A stretch of DNA of 64,000 nt. It comes from Bimastos eiseni. Lineage: Eukaryota > Annelida > Clitellata > Crassiclitellata > Lumbricidae. The notes under the pieces were generated by a model. That model did no database searches, was not told where the DNA came from, and was given only the letters and a program-made list of their open reading frames with translations. Positions 45,470 through 57,511 of the stretch are shown one piece after another. Location: assembly GCA_959347315.1 (NCBI GenBank), contig OY365817.1:1319357-1383356 (forward strand), read 5' to 3'. Every line of letters begins with the position of its first letter. Position 1 is the first letter of the stretch. Both the position numbers and the translations under genes were made by a program.

Positions 45470-46009
45470 GTTCCATAGGTCCTGCAGGACCCCAGGGTCC
45501 AAGGGGTGATGTCGGTCCAGACGGACAAGCAGGATCACGTGGATTGTCAGGTCCGGCAGGAGACGTTGGAGCCACCGGTTCATCTGGAGTGCGAGGAGAC
45601 ACTGGGTCTCCTGGACCAACTGGAAATCAGGGCGTTCAAGGACTACGTGGTTCACAAGGTGTCCAGGGCCCTAAAGGACCTCAGGGACGCGTCGGTGATA
45701 CCGGAGTCTCGGGATCGCAAGGGGACACGGGAGCGTCTGGTATACAGGGCGCACAGGGAGCAACCGGACTGTCGGGACCAGCTGGACAGGTTGGTCCGGC
45801 TGGTCCTTCGGGGCAGAGGGGTGATCCAGGTCCTAGAGGCCAACCAGGGACAGATGGCACTCCAGGCACTGCAGGAGCCACTGGGTCTTCAGGATTTCCA
45901 GGAGATGTTGGTCCGTCTGGACCTCAAGGTGCACCAGGACAACGAGGACTTAATGGAGCCACTGGAGATCCTGGAGGAGTGGGAGTGAGTGGACCTGCAG
46001 GACAACCAG
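45470..46009 (+). CDS. Collagen exon 37 (60 triplets)
   Basis: 540 nt, acceptor tttcacag, donor GTAACA. Three RGD; Val- and Arg-rich (VQGLRG, VQGPKG). Confidence 0.93.
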
Positions 46010-46503
46010 GTAACAATCTTCATGTGATCATTTACTTACGTTATATTATATCCTTCCTCTTATGACGAAATTGTTTCATTTTCTGACAGGCCTGCAAATA
46101 TTTAAATGTTCATTTAATTATCAGATATTAAAGATGAAAATAGTTGCTTTGTCGCTGTGTATTTGAACTTAGTGTCTTTTACAATTTTTTCGCTTCTAGC
46201 CATTATGCTTCCATGTACCTATATTTAATATACTGTGTCTACTCGATTTGCATTGCCATAGTGAATATTGAGCACGTGGTGAATGTCATTAATGAAATGG
46301 TGACTTCTTATTGGTTGCCAGATTTCTAGGGATTAGACTGATTGCTGCCATGACCTAGATTTTATGGGTTTGAAAATGTCACCATTATGAACTTAGAATG
46401 CCCATATGTCATAATTTAGAATATGTTCTTAACTAAAAATAGTTGCATTCGCTTAAAAATATCGCATAAGAACGTTTTGGTAAATATTGCTTTTTTATTT
46501 CAG
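46010..46503 (+). other. Intron 37, nothing recognised
   Basis: A/T-rich; no repeat or coding similarity seen. Confidence 0.5.
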
Positions 46504-47394
46504 GGACATCTGGTTCTCCTGGTGCTCCAGGCGATAGAGGAGATCAAGGTTCACCTGGTGCAGCTGGATCCCCTGGTCAACCAGGCCCAGCAGGCCAGCG
46601 TGGGGATGCTGGTCTACCCGGTCCTCAAGGAGGCACGGGTCAGGCTGGGGCCTCTGGAACTCCGGGCCAGCCGGGCTCACAGGGCCAGAATGGACCATCA
46701 GGGCCCCAAGGAGCGACAGGTTCCGTTGGTCAACCAGGATCTGCAGGACCAAGAGGCGACGTAGGACCTCAAGGATTTCCAGGGCAGCCAGGCCAAAGTG
46801 GACCTCAGGGCCAACAGGGAGACACTGGTAGCTCTGGGGCAACAGGCCAATCAGGTGCAATTGGCTCCCCTGGGGCCAAGGGACCAACTGGTGACCCAGG
46901 AACTGTAGGTTCAACAGGACAGCCGGGGAATAGGGGAAGTGATGGTTCGCCAGGCACACCAGGAAGTCCAGGACTTCAAGGTGATCAAGGACCAGCAGGG
47001 TCAAAAGGTGGAACGGGGGCAAGTGGTGCCCCTGGTGCCAAGGGGGATCCAGGTTCGGCTGGCTCTCCGGGCAATCCAGGCAATCGGGGAGCTGCGGGTG
47101 ATCCTGGTGCCACTGGCAGCCCTGGTACACCTGGGCAGCCTGGATTTTCAGGTCCATCTGGATTATCTGGTCCTTCAGGCCCTTCTGGACCTGTTGGCCC
47201 AGTAGGACCTGCCGGGCCTAGAGGTGACCCTGGCTCAAGAGGTAACCCCGGGCCTGCAGGATCTGCTGGAGGTACTGGTCAAACAGGAGCGGCTGGCCTA
47301 CCCGGCCAGCCTGGAGCAACCGGAGGTATAGGGACACCGGGATCAGCTGGAGATCGAGGGGATCCGGGAACCCCTGGTGATATAGGACCAGCAG
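46504..47394 (+). CDS. Collagen exon 38 (99 triplets), GC donor
   Basis: 891 nt, acceptor ttatttcag. The exon ends CAG|GCAAGT, the second GC-AG intron of the gene. Five RGD. Perfect repeat. Confidence 0.92.
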
Positions 47395-49024
47395 GCAAGT
47401 TTTTTGGCATTTATATGGACATTGTATTGTATTGTACTTAAGCATTTTTAAAGCACCTCTGGTAGAGCGAACTGTTCCCATGCAAAGGACTCTGGATCAG
47501 ATTGCAACTGCAAACCCTAGAATTAGTTAGATATCAAGGATTGATTCCCTCTGAAGATCTGTTATCTGATCTTGACCAAGAACCTAACATTGAGCCTCAA
47601 CCAGGGACTCTATGAAAATAACTTATAGAATTTCTTTATTTAATGCATGCCTCAATCTACCTTGAGCCTTTGGAGTCAATGTCTCAGGGTTGAGAGATCA
47701 TGGCTTAAGTAGCATTCCAATCAAGAGACAACGTATCATGATGGTAACATGGCTTGATTATGACTTTTAATTTAAAATCTTGCAATTGGATTCATAACTT
47801 AGACACCAAGTTCATAGGCAACAGCATTGCTTAACTGCCATCTCCCTCCCAAAGATCAAGGAGTATAGAAACATTTGTTACTCTGAATACCTTACCCAGG
47901 AAGAGAGGTTCTTTGGGCTTATAGTGGGCACGGTTAGCGTGCCTTTGGTGGTCACTGGTGGTTGGCCCATCAGGGATTAGTGACATTGTTAATCAATGAC
48001 ATATAGATCATTCATTCACTGTATTTCTTTCGGTTTTCAGGCCCCCAAGGTGCACGTGGACAACAGGGATCACCTGGTGACACGGGTGCCTCCGGAGCAA
48101 CTGGTCAGAAAGGTCAGGTGGGTGCAGCAGGACCTAGAGGTGACCCAGCGCTAAATGGACCTAAAGGCGATACGGGTGTTGTGGGTCCCCAAGGAGCCAC
48201 AGGCTTTTCTGGATTACCTGGGTCTCAAGGACAAACTGGTGAGAAGGGCGATCCCGGAAGCAAGGGATCCCCAGGCCCGAATGGAAATCCAGGACAGGCC
48301 GGGCAATCTGGTTCTCAAGGAGCCCCTGGCCAGCAGGGAGCACAAGGAGCCACTGGATCTTCTGGGCTTAGGGGTGACCCTGGTTTTGATGGGGCCGCAG
48401 GACCAATTGGAAGCGTTGGTCAGCCTGGACAACGAGGACCTGCAGGTAAAAACTTATGACGGATTCGTTGTTCTAAAGCATCTTACATTTTCCATTGTAT
48501 TATGTAATGTAAGCGAACATTTCTGTAAGTCAGTTTTCCTCATTTTCTTTAGCAATGCTTAGACCGCCCATTCTACCATAGTAGTAGACCAACAGGTTAT
48601 AAACGGTATGGTCATCTGCGGAATAACTAATTGCCAAGATTCTATTACAAGTACCTACACACTTTCCATTTGATTGCTTTCGGTCTTAGAATGATATTTC
48701 ACAAAAACCACTATATAAATGATAGAATGTAATTTTCAATGCTCACTTTAACGATGAGATATCGACTGAGAATCAATCCATTTAGTTCCTCAGTTAAGTA
48801 TTAATTATCGATTTCCTCAAGGGAAATTTGTCGATGCTGATGTATATGCTAGGCTAACTGATGTTGACATCAAACAAGAAGTTCATCACTGTGCAAACAG
48901 CGTGCTCAGTTACCTTGAACTTTCACCGCTGGATGAAGGAAGGCTGAAGAATTTCAAGTTCAACTTCTTATGCCAGCCATTTCAATTTTTATATTATCTA
49001 AGTGTTGCTGTTTCCTTTTCCCAG
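47395..49024 (+). other. Introns 38 and 39 around exon 39, nearly featureless
   Basis: Intron 38 (47395-48040) has only a weak reversed tail-like piece near 47435-47465 and intron 39 (48446-49024) nothing recognisable. Exon 39 itself is listed separately. Confidence 0.4.
48041..48445 (+). CDS. Collagen exon 39 (45 triplets, one Gly-to-Ala site)
   Basis: 405 nt, acceptor gttttcag, donor GTAAAA. At 48148-48150 a Gly codon is GCG (DPALNG). Contains Glu (GEKGD), rare in this protein, and is the most Lys-rich exon. Confidence 0.92.
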
Positions 49025-49150
49025 GACAAGCCGGCAACCCTGGCTCTCCAGGACCCAGAGGTGATGCTGGCGCTCAAGGACAGCAGGGACAGCCTGGCCC
49101 AGCAGGACCCTCTGGCCCCAATGGACAGCCTGGTACTCAAGGAGCAACAG
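49025..49150 (+). CDS. Collagen exon 40 (14 triplets)
   Basis: 126 nt, acceptor tttcccag, donor GTCAGT. The shortest complete exon; one PRGDAG. Confidence 0.92.
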
Positions 49151-49898
49151 GTCAGTTGTGTACATTGGTATAAAATTAATTATGAATTTATTGAGTTTTT
49201 GTGTTAAAGTGTGCTCTACTTGGCTAAATGTAATAATAAAAATAATGATGGTAATAGAATTATTTTCATGATTGTTGTTATGTTTGGCTTTTACTGTGTT
49301 AGGGTGATCCCTCAGGTTAGAAAAATTGTCCATAGACTTTGGCCTAATGACATCTATGATGCATAATTCTCTTTTGTTTATCATTATCATTATCCTTATC
49401 GTTATTATTGTTGCACTCTACAGCCCATGCAGATTTGCAGGTGCCATACTGTTGCAATTCAAGCCCATTGCTCCTTGTCATCCTATTAGAACAGTCTGCA
49501 CTTATGTTTTGTTGCCTATGACTCTGTGAAGTATTTGCTAACTGTCTTAAAACACAGTTGAATATATGGTATATATATACCTTTTATATACGGTAGATAG
49601 TCATGAGAACAGTGGCCTTGTGAGCTACTTGAAATGTACTTTATGAAATGTTCTCATGCATGCATTCATTCATTCATACATACACACACACACATACATA
49701 CATTATTGCTTGTTCTTTTTTTGTTTTCACCTTATGCATTTGATCTGTGGTAATTAAGATGCTAATTAAGATACATTGTAACTTATGGGAGAACTAGAAC
49801 AGAGTGGTGTTGGTGAATAATTATAATGATCGTAATAATGCTCATACATGCAAACAAACAGTTTTCATCCTGATTCAACTCTGAAATGTTCCTTCCAG
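49151..49898 (+). other. Intron 40, only short microsatellites
   Basis: ACAC/CATA-type run at about 49666-49705 and taattaagatg repeated near 49751-49775; nothing else seen. Confidence 0.5.
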
Positions 49899-50240
49899 GT
49901 GGTAAGGGAGCAACTGGAAATCCCGGTCCAGCTGGCAATCCTGGAACACCTGGCCAGGCTGGATCTAGGGGTGACGTTGGCGTCCAGGGTCCTGTTGGAG
50001 CAAATGGTCAGCCTGGAGCCACTGGATCTCCTGGTCTTGTAGGCAGCCAGGGATCGAGAGGAGACCCAGGCCCACCTGGTGCAAATGGAGGAACTGGTGC
50101 ATCAGGACAACCAGGGCAAAGAGGTGACCCTGGACAACAAGGGCCAAGTGGGGCACGAGGTTCGCCAGGGGATCGAGGAGACACAGGAGGTACTGGACAG
50201 CCTGGGCTAATTGGGGATCCAGGACCTCGTGGACAAGCAG
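49899..50240 (+). CDS. Collagen exon 41 (38 triplets)
   Basis: 342 nt, acceptor ccttccag, donor GTATGT. Four RGD (SRGDVG, SRGDPG, QRGDPG, DRGDTG). Confidence 0.93.
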
Positions 50241-50458
50241 GTATGTGTGTATATGAATGTATGCGTTAGTGTGCATGTCCTGTGTATTTAAAAAAAATAT
50301 AATAATAATGATGATGGTACTGACAATTTATATATGTTATGATCTCTGGAATGGTAATTCTTTTGGATCTGATAATTTATTTAGTAAATAAAGTAGTTAT
50401 GAATGTATTAAGAACCTGCATGGATAATGCAAACATTCAGTGACATATTCTCATAATC

Positions 50459-50783
50459 CAGTGCTGTCCAAAGCGTGGGTCGCAAGTGGCCCATGGGCTG
50501 ATTTTGAGTGAACTCGCAGAATTATCAATTTGTGTAAAACTGAAGTGAAGACAAAGTCAATGGCCTATTTGCATAGCTATCCGTTCGTAATTTGGATTAT
50601 CATTTCACAATGTGAACACATATCATAAGTACATGCGATAAGTCTTTAGGATTATTCCTTATTAAAAATGTTAGTACAGTTAATAGTTTTCAAAAAGTTT
50701 GGCGGTTACCTTTGAGTTTATTGGTGCGGCTTCAAGAATAATTTGTTTGGTGGCCCATTGTGTGAAATAGTTTGGACCCCAAT
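50459..50783. mobile_element. Possible hAT remnant
   Basis: cagtgctgtccaaagcgtgg on the left and gtttggacccc on the right form an approximate inverted pair of the kind seen in hAT elements. No convincing target duplication. Confidence 0.35.
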
Positions 50784-50916
50784 CGAATGGAAATTGATGC
50801 CTCCATTGGCTACGCCAGTGCCTAATGGTAGCGTATGTAAACTCTTAAGAGTGTTGATCATTTTTAGGTTCAGTTCGTGAGATCTTACTTAACTTCCTTT
50901 CTTTGTAATATTTTAG

Positions 50917-51501
50917 GAAACCCTGGAACACCTGGTTCACCTGGTAGTCTTGGCGATCCTGGTGTTCAGGGTCAAGCAGGTGCAACTGGACAGCCTGGAT
51001 CACAAGGTCAGAATGGAGACCCTGGAGCACCTGGAGGTACTGGACCCACTGGCCCTGTTGGAGACACCGGGTCTTCTGGACAGGCAGGAGGACCTGGGTT
51101 GACTGGTGATCTGGGTCAAGCCGGTGCGAATGGTCCACAGGGGCCACAAGGTATCTTGGGAAGTCGAGGAGATCCGGGACCACGGGGCGATCCGGGGACT
51201 CGAGGAAACTCTGGTGCACCCGGTGGCCCTGGATCACCGGGTCAGGCTGGTGACATTGGGCTGCAAGGACCTCTGGGATCACCTGGTACCCAAGGACCAG
51301 CTGGTGCAACTGGAACACCAGGAAGTCCTGGACAGCCGGGTCAGAGAGGAGATGTAGGTTCTCAGGGTGTATCTGGACAGCCTGGAAGTCAAGGTCCTAC
51401 TGGACCTGCAGGGTTTCAAGGACCAACTGGACAGCGAGGAAATCCAGGATCCAGAGGCGATGCTGGACTTCCTGGAGCATCTGGATCTGCTGGACCACCT
51501 G
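50917..51501 (+). CDS. Collagen exon 42 (65 triplets)
   Basis: 585 nt, acceptor tattttag, donor GTGAGT. Four RGD; Gln and Pro rich. Confidence 0.93.
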
Positions 51502-51693
51502 GTGAGTGGTCGCTAAAATATTTCATCTTCTTCATGCAGATTCTTGTTCTCTGTGAGATGAGTTGCCCACATGATCATCCTTGATGTAACCATCTTTTCT
51601 TGGTGTTATGTCTTTTGGTTTGCTGTGCACTGTTTTGTTAATTGTTGTGACACTATGCATTAAAATGATGCTTAACATCATAATAGGCCAGTG

Positions 51694-51752
51694 CTCAGAG
51701 TGCCTCTGAATAGCTATTCTGCAAGAAGCGCTATATAAATCTAGAAATACGT
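51694..51752 (+). repeat. LINE tail
   Basis: agagtgcctctgaatagcta then agaagcgctatataaatcta, nearly the canonical L2-type end. Confidence 0.75.
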
Positions 51753-51910
51753 ATGATCTTCATTACCATTACCAGTTTTGACTCAAATTGGTTTTAAATT
51801 AATGGAAATTTATGGCATTCTTTAAAGCTACCAGATGTATTTTCTGTGAAGGTGTTTGATGATCTGAAAAGATTAAAGCTGACCGAGGATGATGTTCTTG
51901 GTGTTTTTAG

Positions 51911-52513
51911 GGACTCCAGGAGACCTTGGTTCGCCAGGTGTCAGAGGTGATACCGGTTTCACGGGATCGACAGGGGCAACTGGGTTTTCAGGAGCTCCTG
52001 GCAACAGAGGTGCTACTGGCAGCCAAGGCCCCAGTGGGCAGAATGGAGATCAGGGTGACCCTGGTGCTGCTGGTAGCCAAGGTCCTTCGGGTGGTCCTGG
52101 ACAGCGAGGTGATCCTGGGCAACCTGGAGCAACGGGGTCTTCTGGTGGTCCTGGTCAGAGAGGTCTTCCAGGTAACAGAGGTGATCCAGGTCCTAGTGGA
52201 TTGCCTGGATTGCCTGGTTCAGATGGATCGCCTGGATCTGTTGGGTCACCCGGTGCTCAGGGTGTGGCTGGTTCGGTGGGATTAACTGGAGACACTGGAC
52301 CAGCGGGATCTCCTGGTCCAAGGGGAAATGCAGGACCCGCTGGGGCAGGTGGAGCGACTGGAACATCTGGAACCCCTGGAGTGAGGGGTGATCCCGGTCA
52401 GGTGGGTCTACCTGGCTCTCAGGGAGGCACTGGAGCAACAGGCTCATCAGGATCGAAGGGATTTCAAGGACCGCAAGGACCTTCAGGAGCATTTGGACAA
52501 AGGGGAACAGCAG
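51911..52513 (+). CDS. Collagen exon 43 (67 triplets)
   Basis: 603 nt, acceptor gtttttag, donor GTTAGT. Four RGD ([24 protein letters not shown]); Thr-rich start (FTGSTGATG). Confidence 0.93.
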
Positions 52514-52639
52514 GTTAGTCAAAGGAAATTCTACATTGTGTACTAAGCCTTATGTGTGTAGTGCTGAGCTATCACAATGCACTAGTCATAAATCGGGAGT
52601 CTTCTTTCCAAACTCCATTCTAAACAGAACCATTTGATA

Positions 52640-53010
52640 TTCATGATCATATTCGTGATCTCCTAACTTCTAAAGCACCACACGAATGCCACGCGCAGGG
52701 CACCAACTTATTCGTCAGCACTGCGTCAAGTGATATGGATTGTCTGAAGTAGGTCCAAGTCCAGTTTCCCGAGGGTCAGAGGAGGCAGAGTAGCTGTTTA
52801 GGCAGGAGTTGTTTAGGTCGTGAATTGGAGGGTGGATGATCAGATGAATTGCGGTAAGAGCTCCTGAAGAGTTGAGACTAGTTTCGAGTGGAAAGTCCGA
52901 TGGTGAGGGATTTAAGAGCCTGAGGAAGATGATGGTGGGTGGTTTACGATGATGGTTGAGGGTGATGCTACAGAGGAACTGGAAAGACGGGATAGGTAGG
53001 ATTATTCTTT
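52640..53010 (-). repeat. LINE-related repeat, opposite copy of 60726-61075
   Basis: The minus strand reads NSCLNSYSASSDPRETGLGP, shared with NALLNSYSDPLETGLSP on the + strand at about 60880-60930. Reversed end near 52660-52730 matches 22897-22985. Confidence 0.65.
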
Positions 53011-53155
53011 GTGGGAAGCCCTCTAATTTTATTTCTATTAGTTGCCTACTACTTTTCTTAATGATCAATGAACATAACTTAATTTTAACAATAAACATTG
53101 ATATTTATAGTAATGACATTACAGTAAGCATTATTTGACTGTATTATTGATCTAT

Positions 53156-53212
53156 ACATACATACATACATACATACATACACACACATACATACATACA
53201 TACATACATATA
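53156..53212. repeat. CATA tetranucleotide repeat
   Basis: About 13 units with one cacaca break, close to the acceptor of exon 44. Confidence 0.95.
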
Positions 53213-53263
53213 GGAATGAATACTTAACCGTGTCATGCCTTGGCTCTTTCTACTTTGCAATAG

Positions 53264-53722
53264 GTAGTACTGGACAGCCTGGACCCCCAGGACAGAGGGG
53301 TGACCTTGGATATCCAGGTCCCACAGGACCCTTGGGTCCCACAGGTGCTGCCGGACCACGTGGTGCAACTGGATCATCAGGACAGCCAGGAGTGGCAGGT
53401 TTCTCCGGACCAACTGGACCAGTGGGAGACATCGGCTTACCTGGAAGCAGTGGTCCACAGGGGGCTACAGGACAACCTGGATTTCCAGGGTCACAAGGAT
53501 CTCCAGGCTCACGAGGACTCCCTGGAGATACAGGGGCTTCTGGTCAGGCAGGAGATCCGGGATTTCCGGGAGCTCCTGGTGTGAATGGAGATCCAGGAGG
53601 CACGGGAGCAACAGGAAGTCCGGGACAAAGAGGTGACTCTGGTTTACCAGGACAGCCTGGAGATTTAGGAAGTCCAGGTACTGCCGGGGCCAGGGGAGAT
53701 ACAGGAGCAACTGGTTCAGCAG
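53264..53722 (+). CDS. Collagen exon 44 (51 triplets)
   Basis: 459 nt, acceptor tgcaatag, donor GTCAGG. One Tyr (LGYPG); QRGDLG, QRGDSG and ARGDTG. Confidence 0.93.
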
Positions 53723-54106
53723 GTCAGGCTTTATCTACATCTGTCTAGTTAGCTACTTCTATTAAGAACTTGACATTTTATTCTATTCTGTAATTTCTAC
53801 CTAAGCAATATAGGTTTTGAAGCTAGAATTTCTACTCTAGTTTGAGGAATTGTACTGCAGTATATTTGTAATAATGTGTGCTTGGTTAATATCATAATTA
53901 ACTTATTCACAGAATAGAATCAACATGTACTATATTCATTGCTGATGACCATATTGTGTACTCAGCACATAGCTGCAGCAGTTGAGGCCAGCGGAAGGAA
54001 AGTGTCGTTAACAGTGTTCCACTGTTTCTGAAATTTGCACAAATTGATTAAAAGTATGGGTTGTCACAAGCAATAATGCAGGTTCATTATGACATGGTTA
54101 AATGCT

Positions 54107-54153
54107 CTTGGCTAGTGTAGCAGATATCTTGGACATCTGCTACACTAACCAAG
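54107..54153. repeat. Hairpin
   Basis: tagtgtagcagat (54113-54125) and its exact reverse complement (54135-54147) with a 9-nt loop; after one mismatch the stem extends by 5 bp. Confidence 0.85.
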
Positions 54154-54172
54154 TACTTAGCCACCAACAGCT

Positions 54173-54245
54173 GTTGAGGGGTTATCTTCTATTGAGGGGT
54201 CGTCTGTTGAGGGGTTATCTATTGAGGGGTTATCTATTGAGGGGT
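54173..54245. repeat. 15-bp repeat (TTGAGGGGTTATCTA), about 5 copies
   Basis: Short array directly after the hairpin in intron 44. Confidence 0.9.
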
Positions 54246-54532
54246 TCAGGTTAATTAATTGTAATCAAATGCATGTCATCAGGCCTTGGAGGCAGGGAAT
54301 GACCATTGATATGTTAGAAAACATGAAAATTTATTAGCACCTATGCTGTACACACCTATTAACTTATAAATAGATTTTTTATATGTATTATGTGTCATAA
54401 CATTATCCAGTGATGCATGTTTATGTTAGGTGAGCATTGAACTCATATCTTTAATGTTTTCACAAGAACAGTGTTTTAAAACAATGAGACTTTTAACAAT
54501 GTAGTCATTCTGCCTTTGATCTTTTGATGCAG

Positions 54533-55846
54533 GTCCCACTGGACAGCAAGGACCAAAGGGTCTGCGTGGAGACACGGGCGCATCGGGCCAACAAGGAGCA
54601 ACGGGTGCCTCGGGTCCTCGTGGTGGTACTGGAGATCCGGGTAGCCTAGGGAGTCCAGGGGCTAGAGGAGACCCTGGTGCAGCCGGAGGCACAGGGGCAA
54701 CTGGGGATACTGGAGCACCTGGACCAATTGGAGACCAAGGAACAAGTGGCCCACCTGGATTAGCAGGCTCTCAGGGATTACAGGGACCATCTGGGCCCCC
54801 AGGTGATCCGGGTCTGAGAGGTGACATTGGATTGCCCGGTAGTTCTGGGGGAACTGGCCTGCCTGGACAGCCTGGCTTTGGTGGGCAACCAGGAGCTCAA
54901 GGAGTCCGTGGTAGTACAGGACTCGCAGGAGATGCTGGAAGGGCGGGAGATCCAGGACAAGCGGGATCACCTGGACTACCTGGACCTTCTGGACCAAGAG
55001 GAGACCCTGGATATGCTGGCTCTCCGGGGAGTGTCGGACCCAATGGTGCTCGTGGACCCCAAGGAGCTGCAGGGGCAACAGGTGATACTGGATCTTCAGG
55101 TCCCAGTGGTGATGTTGGACCATCTGGGGATATTGGGCCACCTGGCCCTTCTGGACCAGCAGGAGTCAATGGGCTACCTGGTCAGAGTGGCTATCCAGGA
55201 CCTAGAGGGTCACCTGGAGGTAAGGGACTTCCTGGAAGCCCTGGTACCCCTGGAGGAACAGGTGAAACAGGACTTTCTGGAATTGCTGGAGCACCCGGTC
55301 TCCAAGGAGCTCCTGGTGATAATGGGCAGGCTGGTTTGCCGGGTCAGTCCGGTGATTCAGGAGTGCCAGGCTCACCAGGACCTCGAGGTCTGCCTGGTTC
55401 AAGAGGATCAACTGGTACTCCAGGTTCCCCCGGCCCAAATGGACCCACAGGAGACATTGGTTCCCCAGGAGCCTATGGCCTGCAGGGTGCAACTGGACTG
55501 AGGGGACCCAACGGACTAGCTGGCGGAACTGGAGCTACCGGAGATACTGGTCCTCAAGGGAGCGTCGGACCTTTGGGACCAGGTGGTGATACTGGTCCAC
55601 TAGGTCCGGATGGTCCTCAGGGACAACGAGGACCCCAGGGCAGTCCTGGGGCACGTGGTGTGCCCGGTACTCCTGGAGATGCAGGACTAGTTGGTCCTCA
55701 AGGAGACTCTGGTCCACAGGGCTTTATCGGCCCAGCTGGTTTCCCGGGCTCTGCTGGGTTGGCTGGACTACCAGGGGGAACTGGACCTGCTGGTGTTCCT
55801 GGTGATCAAGGCATGCCTGGTGCACCAGGTAGTCAAGGCACTCAAG
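54533..55846 (+). CDS. Collagen exon 45 (146 triplets, 1,314 nt)
   Basis: The largest exon, acceptor tgatgcag, donor GTGGGT. 438 codons of unbroken Gly-X-Y with four RGD, one Glu (GETG) and three Tyr. Likely a fusion of several ancestral exons. A G-rich tract lies about 60-180 nt beyond its donor. Confidence 0.94.
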
Positions 55847-55904
55847 GTGGGTCATGCTCTTTTGTAATATGCTAATACTTATTGATTTTAATAGTAATGG
55901 GAAT

Positions 55905-56030
55905 GGAAGTTGAAGGAGAGAGGGATGAGGAATAAAAAGGAAAGGATGGGTGTGGGGTGGGATGGGTGGGGCAGGGAAGGAGTGGGAGATGGATGGAAAT
56001 GTAGAGAGAGGGAGGGGAAAAGAGGAATGT
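55905..56030 (+). promoter_or_regulatory. G-rich purine tract with quadruplex potential
   Basis: Six runs of three or more G at short spacing in 55948-55978, within a longer purine tract, just downstream of the donor of the 1,314-nt exon. G runs near donors often act as intronic splicing enhancers; a role here is inference. Confidence 0.45.
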
Positions 56031-56269
56031 TGTTTCAAGGTATCTGCTCCATTGGTGCCTTGTAGCTGTAAAATGAGTAGAGTTACCATAATAATATGAT
56101 GCTGATGGGAAGATCAGATGGCAAGGGAAAGCCCCAGTACAACGCCCTTATATGCTGAGGCCAAGAAATTTGAGCCGCTTGCAGTGCTTGCTTAAGAGAC
56201 TGGTAGTTTACTTTTCACAGTAACAGTTACTATATTGTATCATATCTGAGAATTTATAAAACGTTTCTT

Positions 56270-56760
56270 ACAGTAAAGGCTCACACCATGGCAGCAGAGG
56301 ACATAAGAAAGTTTTAAAGAAATGAAGGGATGAGGGTGACCCCAACTAAAAGCTTACTGCGAATGAGGGGGAGGTCATTCCACACAGAAGGCCGCATGGT
56401 GACATATGCATAGTGTTGGGTCATAGCAGTCCTTGTCTGGGGAACTAGGAGATTAGGGCAATCCACAGAATGGAGAGGACAAGAAGAGACAACAGACAGA
56501 GGTTTGCATATTAAGTTGCAAAGTTATAATTGGGGCTATAGTTCCTGTTGAGTTTTTATGTCTAGGAGCTGTTCCTTGTATTTGATATGAGAGGAAACGG
56601 GAAGCCAGTATAGTCATGTAGGATTGTAGGTAGAGATGTGGGAGAAGCAAGTAAGATGAGCAATGAGCGTGGCTGTCTAGTTCAGATCCAATTGAGGGAG
56701 GATTAGTGTACCTCGGGAATCACAGCATATAGTGAATTGCAGTAGTCGTTGTGACTGCAA
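56270..56760 (-). repeat. CR1/L2-like LINE 3' part
   Basis: Minus-strand coding remnant MRPSVWNDLPLIRSKLL near 56330-56400 is the LINE C-terminal motif. A + oriented tail (gtgctatataaatcttcata) at about 56800 probably belongs to a second fragment. Confidence 0.65.
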
Positions 56761-56917
56761 ACGACAGCATGTGTGGTGTATTTAATTGTACTAAATGGTG
56801 CTATATAAATCTTCATATAATAATAACAATACCAGGAAATAATAGTTATTGTTGTTGTCTGCTTGTTGAGCTGTATGATGGCTAATATGAATTAAATTGC
56901 CCAATTTTTTTTTGTAG

Positions 56918-57511
56918 GACCACTTGGGGCAACAGGACCTACCGGGCCAGATGGTGATCAGGGTTTGCAGGGTCTTCAGGGCCCTTTTGGCGCAACTGGA
57001 CTGCAGGGATCACTGGGCGCACCTGGACCTAGAGGAGATCCAGGCCAGCCGGGCGGCCAAGGACCTTCAGGACCATCTGGTCAGCCAGGCGGACCAGGAG
57101 CTAAAGGCGATCCTGGTCCAGATGGGGACCTAGGAGCTCAGGGACCCACAGGCCCATCAGGAGGCCCAGGTGCCAAGGGTGATGTAGGTCCAGTGGGTGC
57201 ACAGGGAGCACCAGGCCCAGCAGGGACTAACTCTGTGCTGGGAGAAAGGGGTGATGGTGGAGCCACTGGACTTCAGGGATCAGTTGGAGGCAAAGGACCC
57301 ACTGGAACTCCAGGATTGCCAGGAAGTCCTGGAGCGCCTGGAGCGACCGGTGATACAGGTCTTCAGGGCCCGTCTGGAAATCCCGGCGCTACGGGTGTAT
57401 CTGGGCCCATGGGAGCGACTGGACCCCAGGGAGTGAAAGGCCCTAATGGTCAGCAGGGACAGCGTGGTGACCCAGGTGTCCGTGGTCAATCAGGAGCAAC
57501 TGGAGCGTCTG
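56918..57511 (+). CDS. Collagen exon 46 (66 triplets, one Gly-to-Ser site)
   Basis: 594 nt, acceptor tttttgtag, donor GTGAGT. At about 57223-57250 a Gly position reads Ser: GTNSVLGERGDG. The surrounding motif matches the interruption of exon 10 (GSNSLGERG). Three RGD. Confidence 0.93.
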
